The position numbers and the translations under genes were made by a program. From NCBI GenBank assembly GCA_964247695.1, contig CAXTVI010000015.1:27401-91400 (forward strand): a DNA stretch of 64,000 nucleotides. The letters are read 5' to 3'. This DNA is from Lichenicoccus sp964247695. GTDB lineage: Bacteria > Pseudomonadota > Alphaproteobacteria > Acetobacterales > Acetobacteraceae. The notes beneath the pieces are model-generated. The model was not told the DNA's origin. It worked only from the letters and a program-made list of their open reading frames with translations, and ran no database searches. Shown one piece after another: positions 44,047-55,384 of this stretch (within the stretch, counting starts at the first letter, position 1; each line of letters begins with the position of its first letter).

Positions 44047-44813
44047 GCACCACGCTGACGATCTCGGGCCTGCACGCCAAGATCGACGATGCGGGCACCG
44101 ACAAGCCGATCCTGAAGGGCGTGGACCTGGTCGTCCCGCCCGGCGAGGTGCATGCGATCATGGGGCCGAACGGTTCCGGCAAGTCCACCCTGTCCTACGT
44201 ATTGTCGGGCCGCGCGGATTACGAGGTGACCGCCGGGACGGTGACGTTCGGTGAGCGGGACCTGCTGGCGCTGGAGCCCGAGGAGCGCGCGGCGGCGGGA
44301 CTGTTCCTTGCCTTCCAGGCGCCGATCGAGCTGCCCGGCGTGAACAACGCGAACTTCCTGCGCACGGCGGTGAATGCGGTGCGCCGCGCGCGCGGCGAGC
44401 CGGAACTCGATGCGGTCGGCTTCCTCAAGCTCGCGCGCGCCGAGTGCAAGCGGCTGGGGATCCCGGACGCGATGCTCAAGCGCGCGGTCAATGTCGGGTT
44501 CTCCGGCGGCGAGAAGAAGCGCAACGAGGTGCTGCAGATGTCGCTGCTGCGGCCGCGTTTCGCGATCCTCGACGAGACCGATAGCGGGCTCGACATCGAC
44601 GCGCTGCGCATCGTGGCCGAAGGCGTGAACGCGCTGCGAGCGCCGGATTTCTCGGCGCTGATCATCACCCATCACCAGCGGCTGCTGGACTATATCGTGC
44701 CGGACCATGTGCATGTGATGTCGGCCGGGCGCATCATCCGCAGCGGCGGCCCGGAGCTGGCACGCCAGCTCGAGGCGGAAGGCTACGCCAACCTGATCGC
44801 GGAGGCGGCGTGA
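44043..44813 (+). CDS. sufC: Fe-S cluster assembly ATPase SufC
   Basis: ABC-type ATPase that powers conformational change of SufB-SufD. The 256-residue product has Walker A GPNGSGKST (41-49), the signature FSGGEKKRNE (about 153-162), Walker B FAILDETDSGLD and the switch histidine in LIITHHQR. ATGA overlap with sufB and GTGA overlap with sufD. Confidence 0.97.
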   Translation: MSTTLTISGLHAKIDDAGTDKPILKGVDLVVPPGEVHAIMGPNGSGKSTLSYVLSGRADYEVTAGTVTFGERDLLALEPEERAAAGLFLAFQAPIELPGVNNANFLRTAVNAVRRARGEPELDAVGFLKLARAECKRLGIPDAMLKRAVNVGFSGGEKKRNEVLQMSLLRPRFAILDETDSGLDIDALRIVAEGVNALRAPDFSALIITHHQRLLDYIVPDHVHVMSAGRIIRSGGPELARQLEAEGYANLIAEAA

Positions 44814-46102
44814 ACGCGATCGACAGCAACAATGCGGCGCAGTTCCTCGCGCTGCATGACCGCCGCTCGCCCGGCTCGGCGCTGAGCGAAGCCGGCGCCG
44901 CCTATCTGCGCCGGTCGGGGCTTCCGAAGCGGGACGTCGAGGCCTGGAAATATACCGACCTGCGCCCGCTCACGGCCCTCGAGTTGCCGGCCGCAAGCGG
45001 CGAGCCGGTCGATGGCGCCGTCCTTGCGACGGCGACCGGCCTGCTGCAGCGGCTTGCGCTCGACGAGATGGGTCTGTCGGAGACGCCGCGCCTGGTGTTC
45101 GTCAATGGCCGCTTTGCCGCCGGGCTGTCTCGACTGGCGGACGTGCCGGGGCTGGTGATGCAGGACCTGCCGCCCCTGGGCGATCTCGCGCCGGGGGCGA
45201 TGGCGGCGCTGAACGCCATGCTGGGGGATGCGGGTGCGGCCCTGCGCGTCTCGGCGGGTGCCGATGCCGGCCGGGTGCTGCTGGTCGCTCTGGGCGTGGG
45301 CACTGGTGCCGGGGCGCTATCCGGGCATCCGCAGCACCGCGTCGTGGTGGAGGCGGGTGCGCGGCTCTCGCTGCTCGAACTTGCACTGGGGAGCGGCCTC
45401 TATCTGAACAACCCGGTGCTGGATATCGACGTGCAGGCGGGTGGTCACCTCACCCATGTGCGGCTGCAGGACGAGGGGCCAGAGGCGCTGCATCTGTCCA
45501 CGGTGCAGGCGCATGTCGCCGAGCGCGGCTCGTACGACAGTTTCAGCCTGGCGCTGGGCGCCCGGCTGGCTCGGCACGAGGTGCATGCGACGATGAGCGG
45601 GCGCGGCGGCGAGGTGCAGGTGAACGGCGCGCAGCTGCTCGACGGCCGGCAGCATGCCGACCTGACGAGTGTGATCATGCACAAGGCGCCGTCCTGCAAC
45701 TCGCGCCAGACGGTGAAGAACGTACTCTCCGGACGCTCGCGCGCTGTGTTCCAGGGCAAGATCGTCGTCGACCGGATCGCGCAGAAGACCGACGGCTACC
45801 AGATGAACCAGGCACTGCTGCTGTCGGACGAGGCCGAGATCGACACCAAGCCGGAGCTTGAGATCTACGCCGACGACGTGAAGTGCAGCCATGGCGCCAC
45901 TGCCGGCGCGCTCGACGACGACCAGTTGTTCTATCTGCGCAGCCGCGGCGTGCCGGCGGTGGAGGCGCGAGCCATCCTGGTGCGGGCGTTCCTCGCCGAC
46001 GCGCTCGGGTTGATCGACGACGAGGTATCGCGCGCGGTGCTGGAACGGGCGGTCGACGCGTCCTGGGCCAGGACGACAGTGGGTGAGGAGAGATCCGCAT
46101 GA
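44810..46102 (+). CDS. sufD: Fe-S cluster assembly protein SufD
   Basis: Partner of SufB in the SufBC2D scaffold, needed for iron acquisition. The 430-residue product has the SufD N-terminal pattern LPKRDVEAWKYTDLRPL, the beta-helix core and the C-terminal DVKCSHGATAGALDDDQLFYLRSRG region shared with SufB. It begins with GTG overlapping the sufC stop, and its stop overlaps the sufS start. Confidence 0.96.
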   Translation: MNAIDSNNAAQFLALHDRRSPGSALSEAGAAYLRRSGLPKRDVEAWKYTDLRPLTALELPAASGEPVDGAVLATATGLLQRLALDEMGLSETPRLVFVNGRFAAGLSRLADVPGLVMQDLPPLGDLAPGAMAALNAMLGDAGAALRVSAGADAGRVLLVALGVGTGAGALSGHPQHRVVVEAGARLSLLELALGSGLYLNNPVLDIDVQAGGHLTHVRLQDEGPEALHLSTVQAHVAERGSYDSFSLALGARLARHEVHATMSGRGGEVQVNGAQLLDGRQHADLTSVIMHKAPSCNSRQTVKNVLSGRSRAVFQGKIVVDRIAQKTDGYQMNQALLLSDEAEIDTKPELEIYADDVKCSHGATAGALDDDQLFYLRSRGVPAVEARAILVRAFLADALGLIDDEVSRAVLERAVDASWARTTVGEERSA

Positions 46103-47355
46103 ACCAGATGATGCCGCTGGCGGTGCCGGAGCGTGGCACCGCCGACCTTCAAGCCTTGCGTGCCGACTTCCCGATCCTTTCGGAGACGGTGCACGGCAAG
46201 CCGCTGGTGTTCCTGGACAGCGCGGCGTCCGCGATGAAGCCGGTGCAGGTGATCGACGCCATGTCGCACACCATGCGCACGCAGTACGCCAACGTGCATC
46301 GCGGCCTGCACTGGATGAGCGAGCGCACCACCGATGCCTACGAGGGCGTGCGCGACAAGGTCGCCCGCCTCCTCGGCGCGCCGTCGCGCGACGAGATCAT
46401 CTTCACCCAGAACAGCACCGGCGCCATCAACCTGATGGCGCATTCCTTTGGCGCCACCCTGAAGCCGGGGCAGGCGGTGGTGATCTCCGAGATGGAGCAC
46501 CACTCCAACATCGTGCCCTGGCAGATGCTGCGCGACCGCGCCGGCATCGCGTTGCGGGTGGCGCGGGTGACGGATGCGGGCGAGCTCGACCTCGGGCATC
46601 TCGCCGAGCTGCTGGCGGACGGCAAGGTCGGTCTGGTCGCGGTGACCCACATGTCCAACGTGCTCGGCACGGTGACGCCGGCCGCCGCGATCGCGACGCT
46701 CGCGCACGCGCATGGAGCGAAGCTGATGCTGGACGGCTCGCAGGCGGTGGTGCACCGGGCGGTCGACGTGCAGGCGCTGGAGGCGGATTTCTACGTGTTC
46801 ACCGGCCACAAGCTGTACGGCCCGAGCGGGATCGGCGTGCTTTGGGGCCGGCGGGCGGTGCTGGAGACGATGCCGCCGTTCCTGGGCGGTGGCGACATGA
46901 TCAGCAGCGTGAGTTTCGAGGAGAGCCGCTGGGCCGAGCTGCCGCACCGCTTCGAGGCCGGCACGCCGGCCATCATCGAGGCGATCGGTCTGGGTGCCGC
47001 GATCGACTATGTGCAGGCGATCGGCTTCGACGCGCTGCAGGCGCACGAGGCGGCGCTGACGGCGCACGCGCTTGCGCGGCTGGAGGCGATCGAGGGGCTG
47101 CAGGTGCTGGGACATGCCGCCGATCGTGGCGGGGTGATCTCCTTTACTTTGGCCAATGCGCATGCACATGACGTGGCGACGCTGCTGGACCGCAACGGTA
47201 TCGCGGTGCGGGCCGGCAACCACTGCGCCGAGCCGCTGATGCGCCGCCTGGGCGTGAACAGCACCGCGCGGGCGAGCTTCGGGCTCTACACCACGATGCG
47301 CGAGATCGACCTGCTGGCGGAGACGCTGGAGCAGGTCCGCGTGTTCTTCACCTGA
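46099..47355 (+). CDS. sufS: Cysteine desulfurase SufS
   Basis: PLP enzyme that removes sulfur from cysteine for cluster building. The 418-residue product has FLDSAASAMKP, EHHSNIVPW, the PLP lysine in TGHKLYGPSGIG (Lys238) and the catalytic cysteine in RAGNHCAEPL (Cys376), group II (SufS) type. In SufU-containing systems the sulfur passes to SufU, which is encoded next, 23 bases downstream. Confidence 0.97.
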   Translation: MNQMMPLAVPERGTADLQALRADFPILSETVHGKPLVFLDSAASAMKPVQVIDAMSHTMRTQYANVHRGLHWMSERTTDAYEGVRDKVARLLGAPSRDEIIFTQNSTGAINLMAHSFGATLKPGQAVVISEMEHHSNIVPWQMLRDRAGIALRVARVTDAGELDLGHLAELLADGKVGLVAVTHMSNVLGTVTPAAAIATLAHAHGAKLMLDGSQAVVHRAVDVQALEADFYVFTGHKLYGPSGIGVLWGRRAVLETMPPFLGGGDMISSVSFEESRWAELPHRFEAGTPAIIEAIGLGAAIDYVQAIGFDALQAHEAALTAHALARLEAIEGLQVLGHAADRGGVISFTLANAHAHDVATLLDRNGIAVRAGNHCAEPLMRRLGVNSTARASFGLYTTMREIDLLAETLEQVRVFFT

Positions 47356-47378
47356 CGCGCGCGGCGGGGCCTCGGCTG

Positions 47379-47837
47379 ATGGAGGGCGCGCAGGCGCAGG
47401 ACAGGCTGTACCAGGACCTGATCGTCGACCGGGCCCGGGCGCCGGAGCATGCCGGCGTGCTCGAGCCGGCGGACGGCGCGGCGGACGGCGACAACCCGTT
47501 CTGCGGCGACCGGGTGCATGTGACGGTGCGCCTCGCACAGGCCGGCGGTGTGGCGGAGGTCCGGCACCGGACCCGGGGTTGCGCGATCTGCATGGCGTCG
47601 GCCGACCTGATGGCGGATGCCGTGGACGGCCTGTCGCGCCCGGCTATTGTCTCGCTGTACGACCGGTTCGGTGCGATGCTGCGGAACGGGCCGGATGACC
47701 CGCGGGGCGACGGGCCGGACGGCCTGGGTTTGCTCGCGGCTTTCGAGAACCTACATGAATACCGGTCGCGCATCCGTTGCGCGACCTTGCCCTGGACGGC
47801 TCTGCTCGATGCGATGCCGGCGGGAAAGGACGAATGA
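47379..47837 (+). CDS. sufU: SufU-type sulfur-transfer protein (NifU/IscU-like)
   Basis: A 152-residue IscU-fold protein that accepts sulfur from SufS. Cys42 (NPFCGD), Cys68 (GCAIC) and Cys134 (RIRCATLPW) are the three conserved cysteines, and the 18-residue insertion region between the second and third (about 84-125) is of the SufU rather than IscU kind. Cys71 is an extra cysteine. It lies directly after sufS, and its stop overlaps the next gene. Confidence 0.92.
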   Translation: MEGAQAQDRLYQDLIVDRARAPEHAGVLEPADGAADGDNPFCGDRVHVTVRLAQAGGVAEVRHRTRGCAICMASADLMADAVDGLSRPAIVSLYDRFGAMLRNGPDDPRGDGPDGLGLLAAFENLHEYRSRIRCATLPWTALLDAMPAGKDE

Positions 47838-48259
47838 TGGAGAACGAGACCGCCAAGGCCGGAGTCGCAAGCGGGTTTCCGCTGGCCGTGCCCGAGGCTG
47901 GCGCCGAAATGGGACGAGCCCAGGGCAGCTGGACCCCGGACGGCGAGACGCTGACGGCGCCCGACGAGGATCAGGTCATCGCCGCCATCGCCACGGTCTA
48001 TGACCCCGAGATCCCGGTCAACATCTACGAGCTCGGCCTGATCTACGCCATCGACCTGCATGATGACGGGCAGATCAAGGTCGAGATGACGCTGACTGCG
48101 CCAGGCTGCCCGAGTGCACAGGAACTTCCCGTCGCGGTGCGTGACGCCGTGATGGCACTGCCTGGCGTCTCCGGCTGCGAGGTCGAGACGGTGTGGGATC
48201 CGCCCTGGGATCCAAGCCGGATGAGCGAGGATGCCCGCCTCGCCTTGAACATGTTCTGA
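47837..48259 (+). CDS. SufT-like MIP18 (DUF59) protein
   Basis: A protein of 140 residues with a MIP18/DUF59 domain (about 45-140): VYDPEIPVNIYELGLIY, then KVEMTLTAPGCPSAQEL with the conserved cysteine, and VWDPPWDPSRMSEDAR. SufT proteins help with Fe-S maturation under high demand. Two adjacent ATGs exist (47834 and 47837); AAGGA is better spaced for the second. It sits between sufU and sufA. Confidence 0.9.
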   Translation: MENETAKAGVASGFPLAVPEAGAEMGRAQGSWTPDGETLTAPDEDQVIAAIATVYDPEIPVNIYELGLIYAIDLHDDGQIKVEMTLTAPGCPSAQELPVAVRDAVMALPGVSGCEVETVWDPPWDPSRMSEDARLALNMF

Positions 48260-48276
48260 GCGAGGGGACCGAGCCG

Positions 48277-48654
48277 ATGACCACGACCACCGCAACCCAG
48301 GCCACCACCCGTCCGCTGCGCGCGCTGCCGCCGCTGATGTCGTTGTCCGATGATGGCGCGGCGCGGCTCCGGGCGCTGTACGAGACCGCGCATGCCGGGC
48401 AGCTGCTGCGCATCAGCGTCGGCACCAAGGGCTGTTCCGGCCTCTCCTATGACATGGGATGGGTGGATGCGGCTGGACCGAACGACGAGGTGGTGACCGA
48501 TCGCGGGCTGACCGTGCTGGTCGATCGCAAGGCATCGCTGTTCCTGATCGGGACCGTGATGGACTACCAGGTGAAGGACCTCGAATCGGGCTTTACCTTC
48601 GTGAACCCGAACGAGAAGGGTCGCTGCGGCTGCGGCGAGAGCTTCCACGTCTGA
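48277..48654 (+). CDS. sufA: A-type Fe-S carrier protein SufA/IscA-like
   Basis: Carries Fe-S clusters or iron to target proteins. The 125-residue product has the HesB fold with Cys53 in GTKGCSGLSY and the pair Cys117/Cys119 in KGRCGCGESF, followed by a short HV end. GAGGGG lies nine bases before the ATG. Last gene of the SUF operon. Confidence 0.93.
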   Translation: MTTTTATQATTRPLRALPPLMSLSDDGAARLRALYETAHAGQLLRISVGTKGCSGLSYDMGWVDAAGPNDEVVTDRGLTVLVDRKASLFLIGTVMDYQVKDLESGFTFVNPNEKGRCGCGESFHV

Positions 48655-48712
48655 GGGCCTGAAGCTCGATCGGCCGGAGGCGCTCGATCCGGACGCGTCC
48701 CGGCTTCTGGCG

Positions 48713-49660
48713 ATGGTCAACGCACGGCAGGCGACGTCGATGGAGCGGCTGACGCCCGACGAGGCGAGGGGCGCCTATCGACAGAGTTGCGCGGCGCTTG
48801 GCCTGTCACCGGCAGGCGGCGGGCTGGCAACCCAGGATCTCGCGACCGGGCAGGGCCTGCGGCTCCGGCTCTACCGTCCAACGGCCGAGCCACAGGCGCA
48901 AGCCGGGCTGCCGGGGTGCCTGCTGTTCCTGCATGGCGGTGGCTGGGTGATCGGCGACCTGGACACGCATGACGGGATCTGCCGGGCTCTGGCGCTGCGC
49001 TCCGGCTGCATGGTCGCGGCACTCGATTATCCGCTGGCGCCCGAACATCCGTTTCCGGCGGCAGTGGACAGCGTGATGAACAGCATAGGCTGGCTGATGG
49101 AAACGGCGTCGGCCTTGGGCTTCGATCCGCGCCGCTTCGCGATCGGCGGCGACAGCGCCGGCGCCAACCTGGCCGCCGTCGCCTGCCTGCTGCTGCGCGA
49201 TGCAGGAGCTGCCATGCCGGTCATGCAACTGCTGTTCTACCCCGCGACCGACCTGCGCGCCGTCAGCGTCTCGTATGAGCGGATCACCGACGGCGTGCTG
49301 CTGACCGCTTCGCGCAGCCGCTGGTTCCTGCAGCATTATCTGCAGGAGCCCGGGCGTGCCGAGGACTGGCGTGCGTCGCCGCTGCTGGCTCCTAGCCTCG
49401 CCGACCTGCCGCCGGCCTGGATCCTGACGGTGGGGCACGATCCGCTGCGCGACGAGGGCATCGCCTACGCGCGGCGCCTGGAGGATTCCGGGGTGCCGGT
49501 CGCGCACCTGCATCTGAGCGATCAGATCCACGGGCTGCTGACGCTCGGCCGGGCCCTGCCGCAGGCGTCGGTGGTGCTCGAGCAGGCGGCGTGTGCGCTG
49601 GCGCGTGCTACCGGTGCTTCACGTGCCGGATCGGACCTTGCCTCCGAACGCGTGGCCTGA
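48713..49660 (+). CDS. HSL-family (family IV) esterase
   Basis: A 315-residue alpha/beta hydrolase of the hormone-sensitive lipase group: the oxyanion motif HGGGWVIGD, DYPLAPEHPFPAA, the nucleophile motif GGDSAGANLA, the acid in VGHDPLRDEG and the His in DQIHGL. The family-like sequence LDPDASRLLA continues in frame upstream of the ATG to about 48680 but has no ATG, GTG or TTG; the true start may be non-standard (CTG at 48659) or the N-terminus has been shortened. Substrate unknown. Confidence 0.83.
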   Translation: MVNARQATSMERLTPDEARGAYRQSCAALGLSPAGGGLATQDLATGQGLRLRLYRPTAEPQAQAGLPGCLLFLHGGGWVIGDLDTHDGICRALALRSGCMVAALDYPLAPEHPFPAAVDSVMNSIGWLMETASALGFDPRRFAIGGDSAGANLAAVACLLLRDAGAAMPVMQLLFYPATDLRAVSVSYERITDGVLLTASRSRWFLQHYLQEPGRAEDWRASPLLAPSLADLPPAWILTVGHDPLRDEGIAYARRLEDSGVPVAHLHLSDQIHGLLTLGRALPQASVVLEQAACALARATGASRAGSDLASERVA

Positions 49661-50910
49661 CGAAGCAGGCGACGCTCTCGACCTGCGCGGACCAGACGAA
49701 CTGGTCGATCACGGTCGCCCGCTCCAGCGCATACCCGGCTTCCCGCAACATCTCCGCATCCCGTCGCAAAGCCTTGGGATTGCAGCTTACCATCACGATC
49801 CGCTCAACTCCCGAGCGGGCGATCTCGTGCATCTGCGCCCCCGAGCCGGCGAAGGGCGGATCGAGCACGATGGCGCTCGAAGGAGCGAGATCGGCGGCCA
49901 GGATCGGCTGCCGGTTGAGGTCGCGTGCCAGCACCTCGATCGGCAGGCCACCGGCCACGCTGCGCAGGCAGGCGGCCGAGGCGGCGTGGCCTTCCGCGGC
50001 CAGGACACGACCGCGCCGGGCGAGGGCGAAGGTCAGCGTTCCGCAGCCGGCAAAGAGCTCGACGATCCGCTTGCCGCGCGGCCATTTCGCCGGCACGGCA
50101 TCCATCACCGCCCGTACGATGGCGGCTTCTCCTTCCCGCGTCGCCTGCAGGAAGGCATCCGGCGGCGGGCTCACCATGACGCCCGAGAGCTCGTGGCGCA
50201 CCGGCGCCACTGCGCAGACAGTCTCGGGCGGGCCTCCTGGCTTGAGCGGACGCCATGCGATCCGCGGCACGCCAGCCGCGCGCGCGAAATCGGCGAGCCT
50301 GGAGCGATCGGCGGTATCGGGTGGCGCGTCGGTCGCCAGTAGCAGGTCGGGGCCGCTATCGAGCAGGTTGACAATCGCGGAGCCGCCGCCGCGCAGGGCC
50401 GACAGCCGCAGCAGCACCGGCCGCATGTCCTCCACGAGCCGAAGCAGGCGCGGATGCAGCACATGGCACTCGGTCATGTCCACGATCTCGCCGCCGCGCG
50501 GCTCGTGCAGCCCGATCAGCAAGCCCTCGCGGTTGCGACGCAGGGCGAGGTCCATGCGCCGGCGGGCGTAGGGCGGGCTGCTCTGGACCGGGATGCTATC
50601 AGGCACCGCGAAGCCTGCGCCGGACAGCGCGTCCTCGACCTGCTGGCGCTTGAACTGGATCGCGGCCGGCCCGCGCAGGTGCTGCAGGCTGCAGCCGCCG
50701 CAGCGTCCGAACAGGGAGCAGGGTGGTCGGGCACGGTCCACGCTGTCCGAGAGCCGCTGCTCGACGATCACCCGATCCGCCTCGCCGAGCCGGTACCGGA
50801 TCGCCTCGCCGGGAAGCACGTAGGGCGCGAACAAGGTCCGGCCGCCTGCGTGGATGATGCCGTCGCCCTCGGCTCCGAGGGCGGTCACCACCGCCTCGGA
50901 GACCTGAAGC

Positions 50911-52722
<1,812 letters not shown>

Positions 52723-52955
52723 GTCTCTCTCGAAATGTCAGGGTTACGAGGCCAAGGCCTGCCGCCTGGAGGCGACGTCTGGGCCTTCGGTTCGCGGCCC
52801 ATCGACCGGGTTCACGCTCCTCGAGCGTCCGGCTGGACAGGCGTATCGACAGAAAGTGGCCGAAAGTCAAGTTGCAAGCCGGGCGCCTGGCTGCTGGTCG
52901 GTTGCAACCCCGTGCGGACGCTGGTGTTTGCGGAAGGACGGTTCGAGAGGTGCGC

Positions 52956-54797
52956 GTGGCTTATACCCCCCTGGCGATCGAGGATTACGGCTTGATCGGC
53001 GACTGCAGCAGCTGCGCGCTGGTCGGGCGCAACGGCTCGATCGACTGGCTGTGCTGGCCGCGCTTCGACAGCGCCGCCTGCTTTGCGGCGCTCGTCGGCA
53101 CAGACGAGAACGGCCGCTGGCTGATCGCGCCCTCGATCCCGTCGACCTCGACACGGTCGTATCGCGACGGCAGCCTGGTGCTGGAAACGGTGTTCGAGAC
53201 CGAAACCGGCAGTGTGGCGCTGATCGATTTCATGCCGGTGAACAACCCGGTGCCGAGCGTGGTGCGCATCGTCGAAGGCCGGCGGGGTCGCGTCGAGATG
53301 CGGACCGAGGGCGTGATCCGCTTCGACTATGGCAACTCCGTCCCCTGGGTGACACGGCTGCCCGACGAGGCCGGGATCGTGGCGGTCGCGGGGCCATCGC
53401 TGGTCGTGCTGCGCACCGTGGTCCGGCTCGAGGGCTACCAGATGGCGACCGTGGGCGAATTCAGCGTGGCCGAGGGCGAGCGCGTCGCCTTCACGCTGAG
53501 CTACGGCGCCTCGCACCTGCCGGCGCCGGACGCCTTCGGTGTCGAGGCGGCGCTCGAGCGGACCGAGCGGTTCTGGACCGATTGGTCGAGCCGCTGCGCC
53601 TATGACGGGCCGTATCGCGACGTTGTGGTGCGTTCGATGCTCACCTTGAAGGGCCTGACCTTCGCCGCCACCGGCGGCATCGTCGCGGCGGCGACCACCT
53701 CGCTGCCGGAGCAACTCGGCGGCGCGCGCAACTGGGACTACCGCTTCTGCTGGCTGCGCGATGCCACGCTGACGCTGCTCGCGATGATGTCCGGCGGCTA
53801 CTACGACGAGGCGCTGCTCTGGCGCGACTGGCTGCACCGGAGCGTCGCCGGCAGCCCGGACCAGATCCAGATCATGTACGGCATCGCCGGCGAACGCGGC
53901 CTGCAGGAATGGGAGGTGCCGTGGCTGGTCGGCTACCAGGGTGCGGCACCGGTGCGGATCGGCAACGGGGCCGCCGGGCAGTTGCAGCTCGATGTGTATG
54001 GCGAGGTGATCGCGGCGCTGCACCTGGCGCGCAACCAGAACCTGCGCGAGCCGGCCTATGGCTGGTCGCTGCAGGTGGCGCTGCTGGAGCACCTGGAATC
54101 GATCTGGCGCGAGCCCGACGAGGGCATGTGGGAGGTGCGCGGCGGCCGCCAGCAATTCACCGTCTCCAAGGTGTTCGCCTGGATGGCGTTCGACCGCACC
54201 CTGAAGGATTGCGAGACCTATGGGTTGCAGGGGCCGGTGGAGCGCTGGCGCGCGGCGCGCGACGAGATCCACGCTACGGTATGCCGGGAGGGCTACAGCG
54301 AGAGCAGGGGCTGCTTCACCCAGGCCTTCGGCTCGGAGGCGCTCGATGCGGGATTGCTGCTGATCCCGGTGAGCGGCTTCCTGCCGCCCGAGGATCCGCG
54401 CATGCTCCGCACCGTGCAGGCCGTCGAGCACGAGCTGATGGAGGATGGCTTCGTGCTGCGCTACCGCACGGAGCCGATCAAGGATGGGCACAGCATCGAC
54501 GGCATGACCGGCCGAGAGGGTGCGTTCCTCGCCTGCACCTTCTGGCTGGTCGACAACTACGTGCTGCAGGGCCGCTACGACGAGGCGCGCGCGCTGTTCG
54601 AGCGGCTGCTGTCGCTGACCAACGACCTTGGCCTGCTGTCGGAGGAATACGATGCGCAGGCGAAGCGGCTGGTCGGCAACTTCCCGCAGGCGTTTTCGCA
54701 TGTCGGCCTGGTGCATTCGGCGGTGAACTTGCACCAGCAGGCGGTGGCGATGCGCGGCGAGTCCGAGCCGGGACCGCAGGCCGAGGCCGCGGAATAG
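52956..54797 (+). CDS. Glycoside hydrolase family 15 (glucoamylase/trehalase-like)
   Basis: A 613-residue cytoplasmic (no signal peptide) GH15 enzyme that hydrolyses glucose from the ends of alpha-glucans or trehalose. It starts with the hallmark PLAIEDYGLIGDCSSCALVG, GSIDWLCWPRFDS, and has RNWDYRFCWLRDA, then the (alpha/alpha)6 barrel motifs (VGYQGAAPVRIGNGAAGQ, VYGEVIAAL, EGAFLACTFWLVD). GTG at 52956 follows GAGAGG by five bases; a GTG at 52950 is an alternative. The 230-base space to the divergent helicase gene holds two GTTGCAA copies (about 52873 and 52905) and no recognised element. Confidence 0.88.
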   Translation: MAYTPLAIEDYGLIGDCSSCALVGRNGSIDWLCWPRFDSAACFAALVGTDENGRWLIAPSIPSTSTRSYRDGSLVLETVFETETGSVALIDFMPVNNPVPSVVRIVEGRRGRVEMRTEGVIRFDYGNSVPWVTRLPDEAGIVAVAGPSLVVLRTVVRLEGYQMATVGEFSVAEGERVAFTLSYGASHLPAPDAFGVEAALERTERFWTDWSSRCAYDGPYRDVVVRSMLTLKGLTFAATGGIVAAATTSLPEQLGGARNWDYRFCWLRDATLTLLAMMSGGYYDEALLWRDWLHRSVAGSPDQIQIMYGIAGERGLQEWEVPWLVGYQGAAPVRIGNGAAGQLQLDVYGEVIAALHLARNQNLREPAYGWSLQVALLEHLESIWREPDEGMWEVRGGRQQFTVSKVFAWMAFDRTLKDCETYGLQGPVERWRAARDEIHATVCREGYSESRGCFTQAFGSEALDAGLLLIPVSGFLPPEDPRMLRTVQAVEHELMEDGFVLRYRTEPIKDGHSIDGMTGREGAFLACTFWLVDNYVLQGRYDEARALFERLLSLTNDLGLLSEEYDAQAKRLVGNFPQAFSHVGLVHSAVNLHQQAVAMRGESEPGPQAEAAE

Positions 54798-54822
54798 GTC
54801 CCGGTCAGGCCGCCGGGGATCC

Positions 54823-55287
54823 TTAGAAGCTGTGGCCGAGCGACGCGACGACGACGACGACGATCCCGAGCACGAGCTTGATGCTGACCAGGGAGCGGAT
54901 GCGCTCGAATATCGCGGGTTGCGGGCGCAGCGCCCGCCTGGCTTTGCGGAAGGGTCCGAAATAGATCGCGGCGAACAGCGCCGCCATCACGATGCCAAGG
55001 CCCTGCATGACGTTGATGTGCCAGTCGGCGCCGGCGAAGCCGCCTTCGCGGAAGATCTCCATCGCCCAGCCGCTGACCAGAACCAGCGGCATGACATGCC
55101 AGACCAGCCGGAAGTAGCGCCTGAGCGTCTGCAGTTGCACCGACGTCCGTTGGGTGCCCTCGAGCAGGCCCAGGCTCGGGCGCAGGACGAAGAGCGCGTA
55201 GGCCATGCCGCCGACCCAGACCGTCATGCCCAGGAGATGGACCGCGAGCACCAGGCCCCAGAATATGGTCGCGGGCGCAGACTGCAT
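54823..55287 (-). CDS. CopD/DUF2269-like small membrane protein
   Basis: A 154-residue protein with four hydrophobic segments; the first has WGLVLAVHLLGMTVWVGGMAY, the pattern of the CopD/cytochrome b-like four-helix fold with a conserved His (and another His at WHVMPLVLVSGW). It could bind heme or copper, but this is inferred from residue pattern only. A GGAGAGG site precedes the chosen ATG. Confidence 0.6.
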   Translation of the reverse strand: MQSAPATIFWGLVLAVHLLGMTVWVGGMAYALFVLRPSLGLLEGTQRTSVQLQTLRRYFRLVWHVMPLVLVSGWAMEIFREGGFAGADWHINVMQGLGIVMAALFAAIYFGPFRKARRALRPQPAIFERIRSLVSIKLVLGIVVVVVASLGHSF

Positions 55288-55384
55288 GATGGCCTCTCCG
55301 ATGAGCGGCTGCCTCATTACGGGGAAGCGCCTCCTTCGCCAAGCCGGTATGCAGAGCCGAACACCCCCAGCCCGGAGCGTGCCC

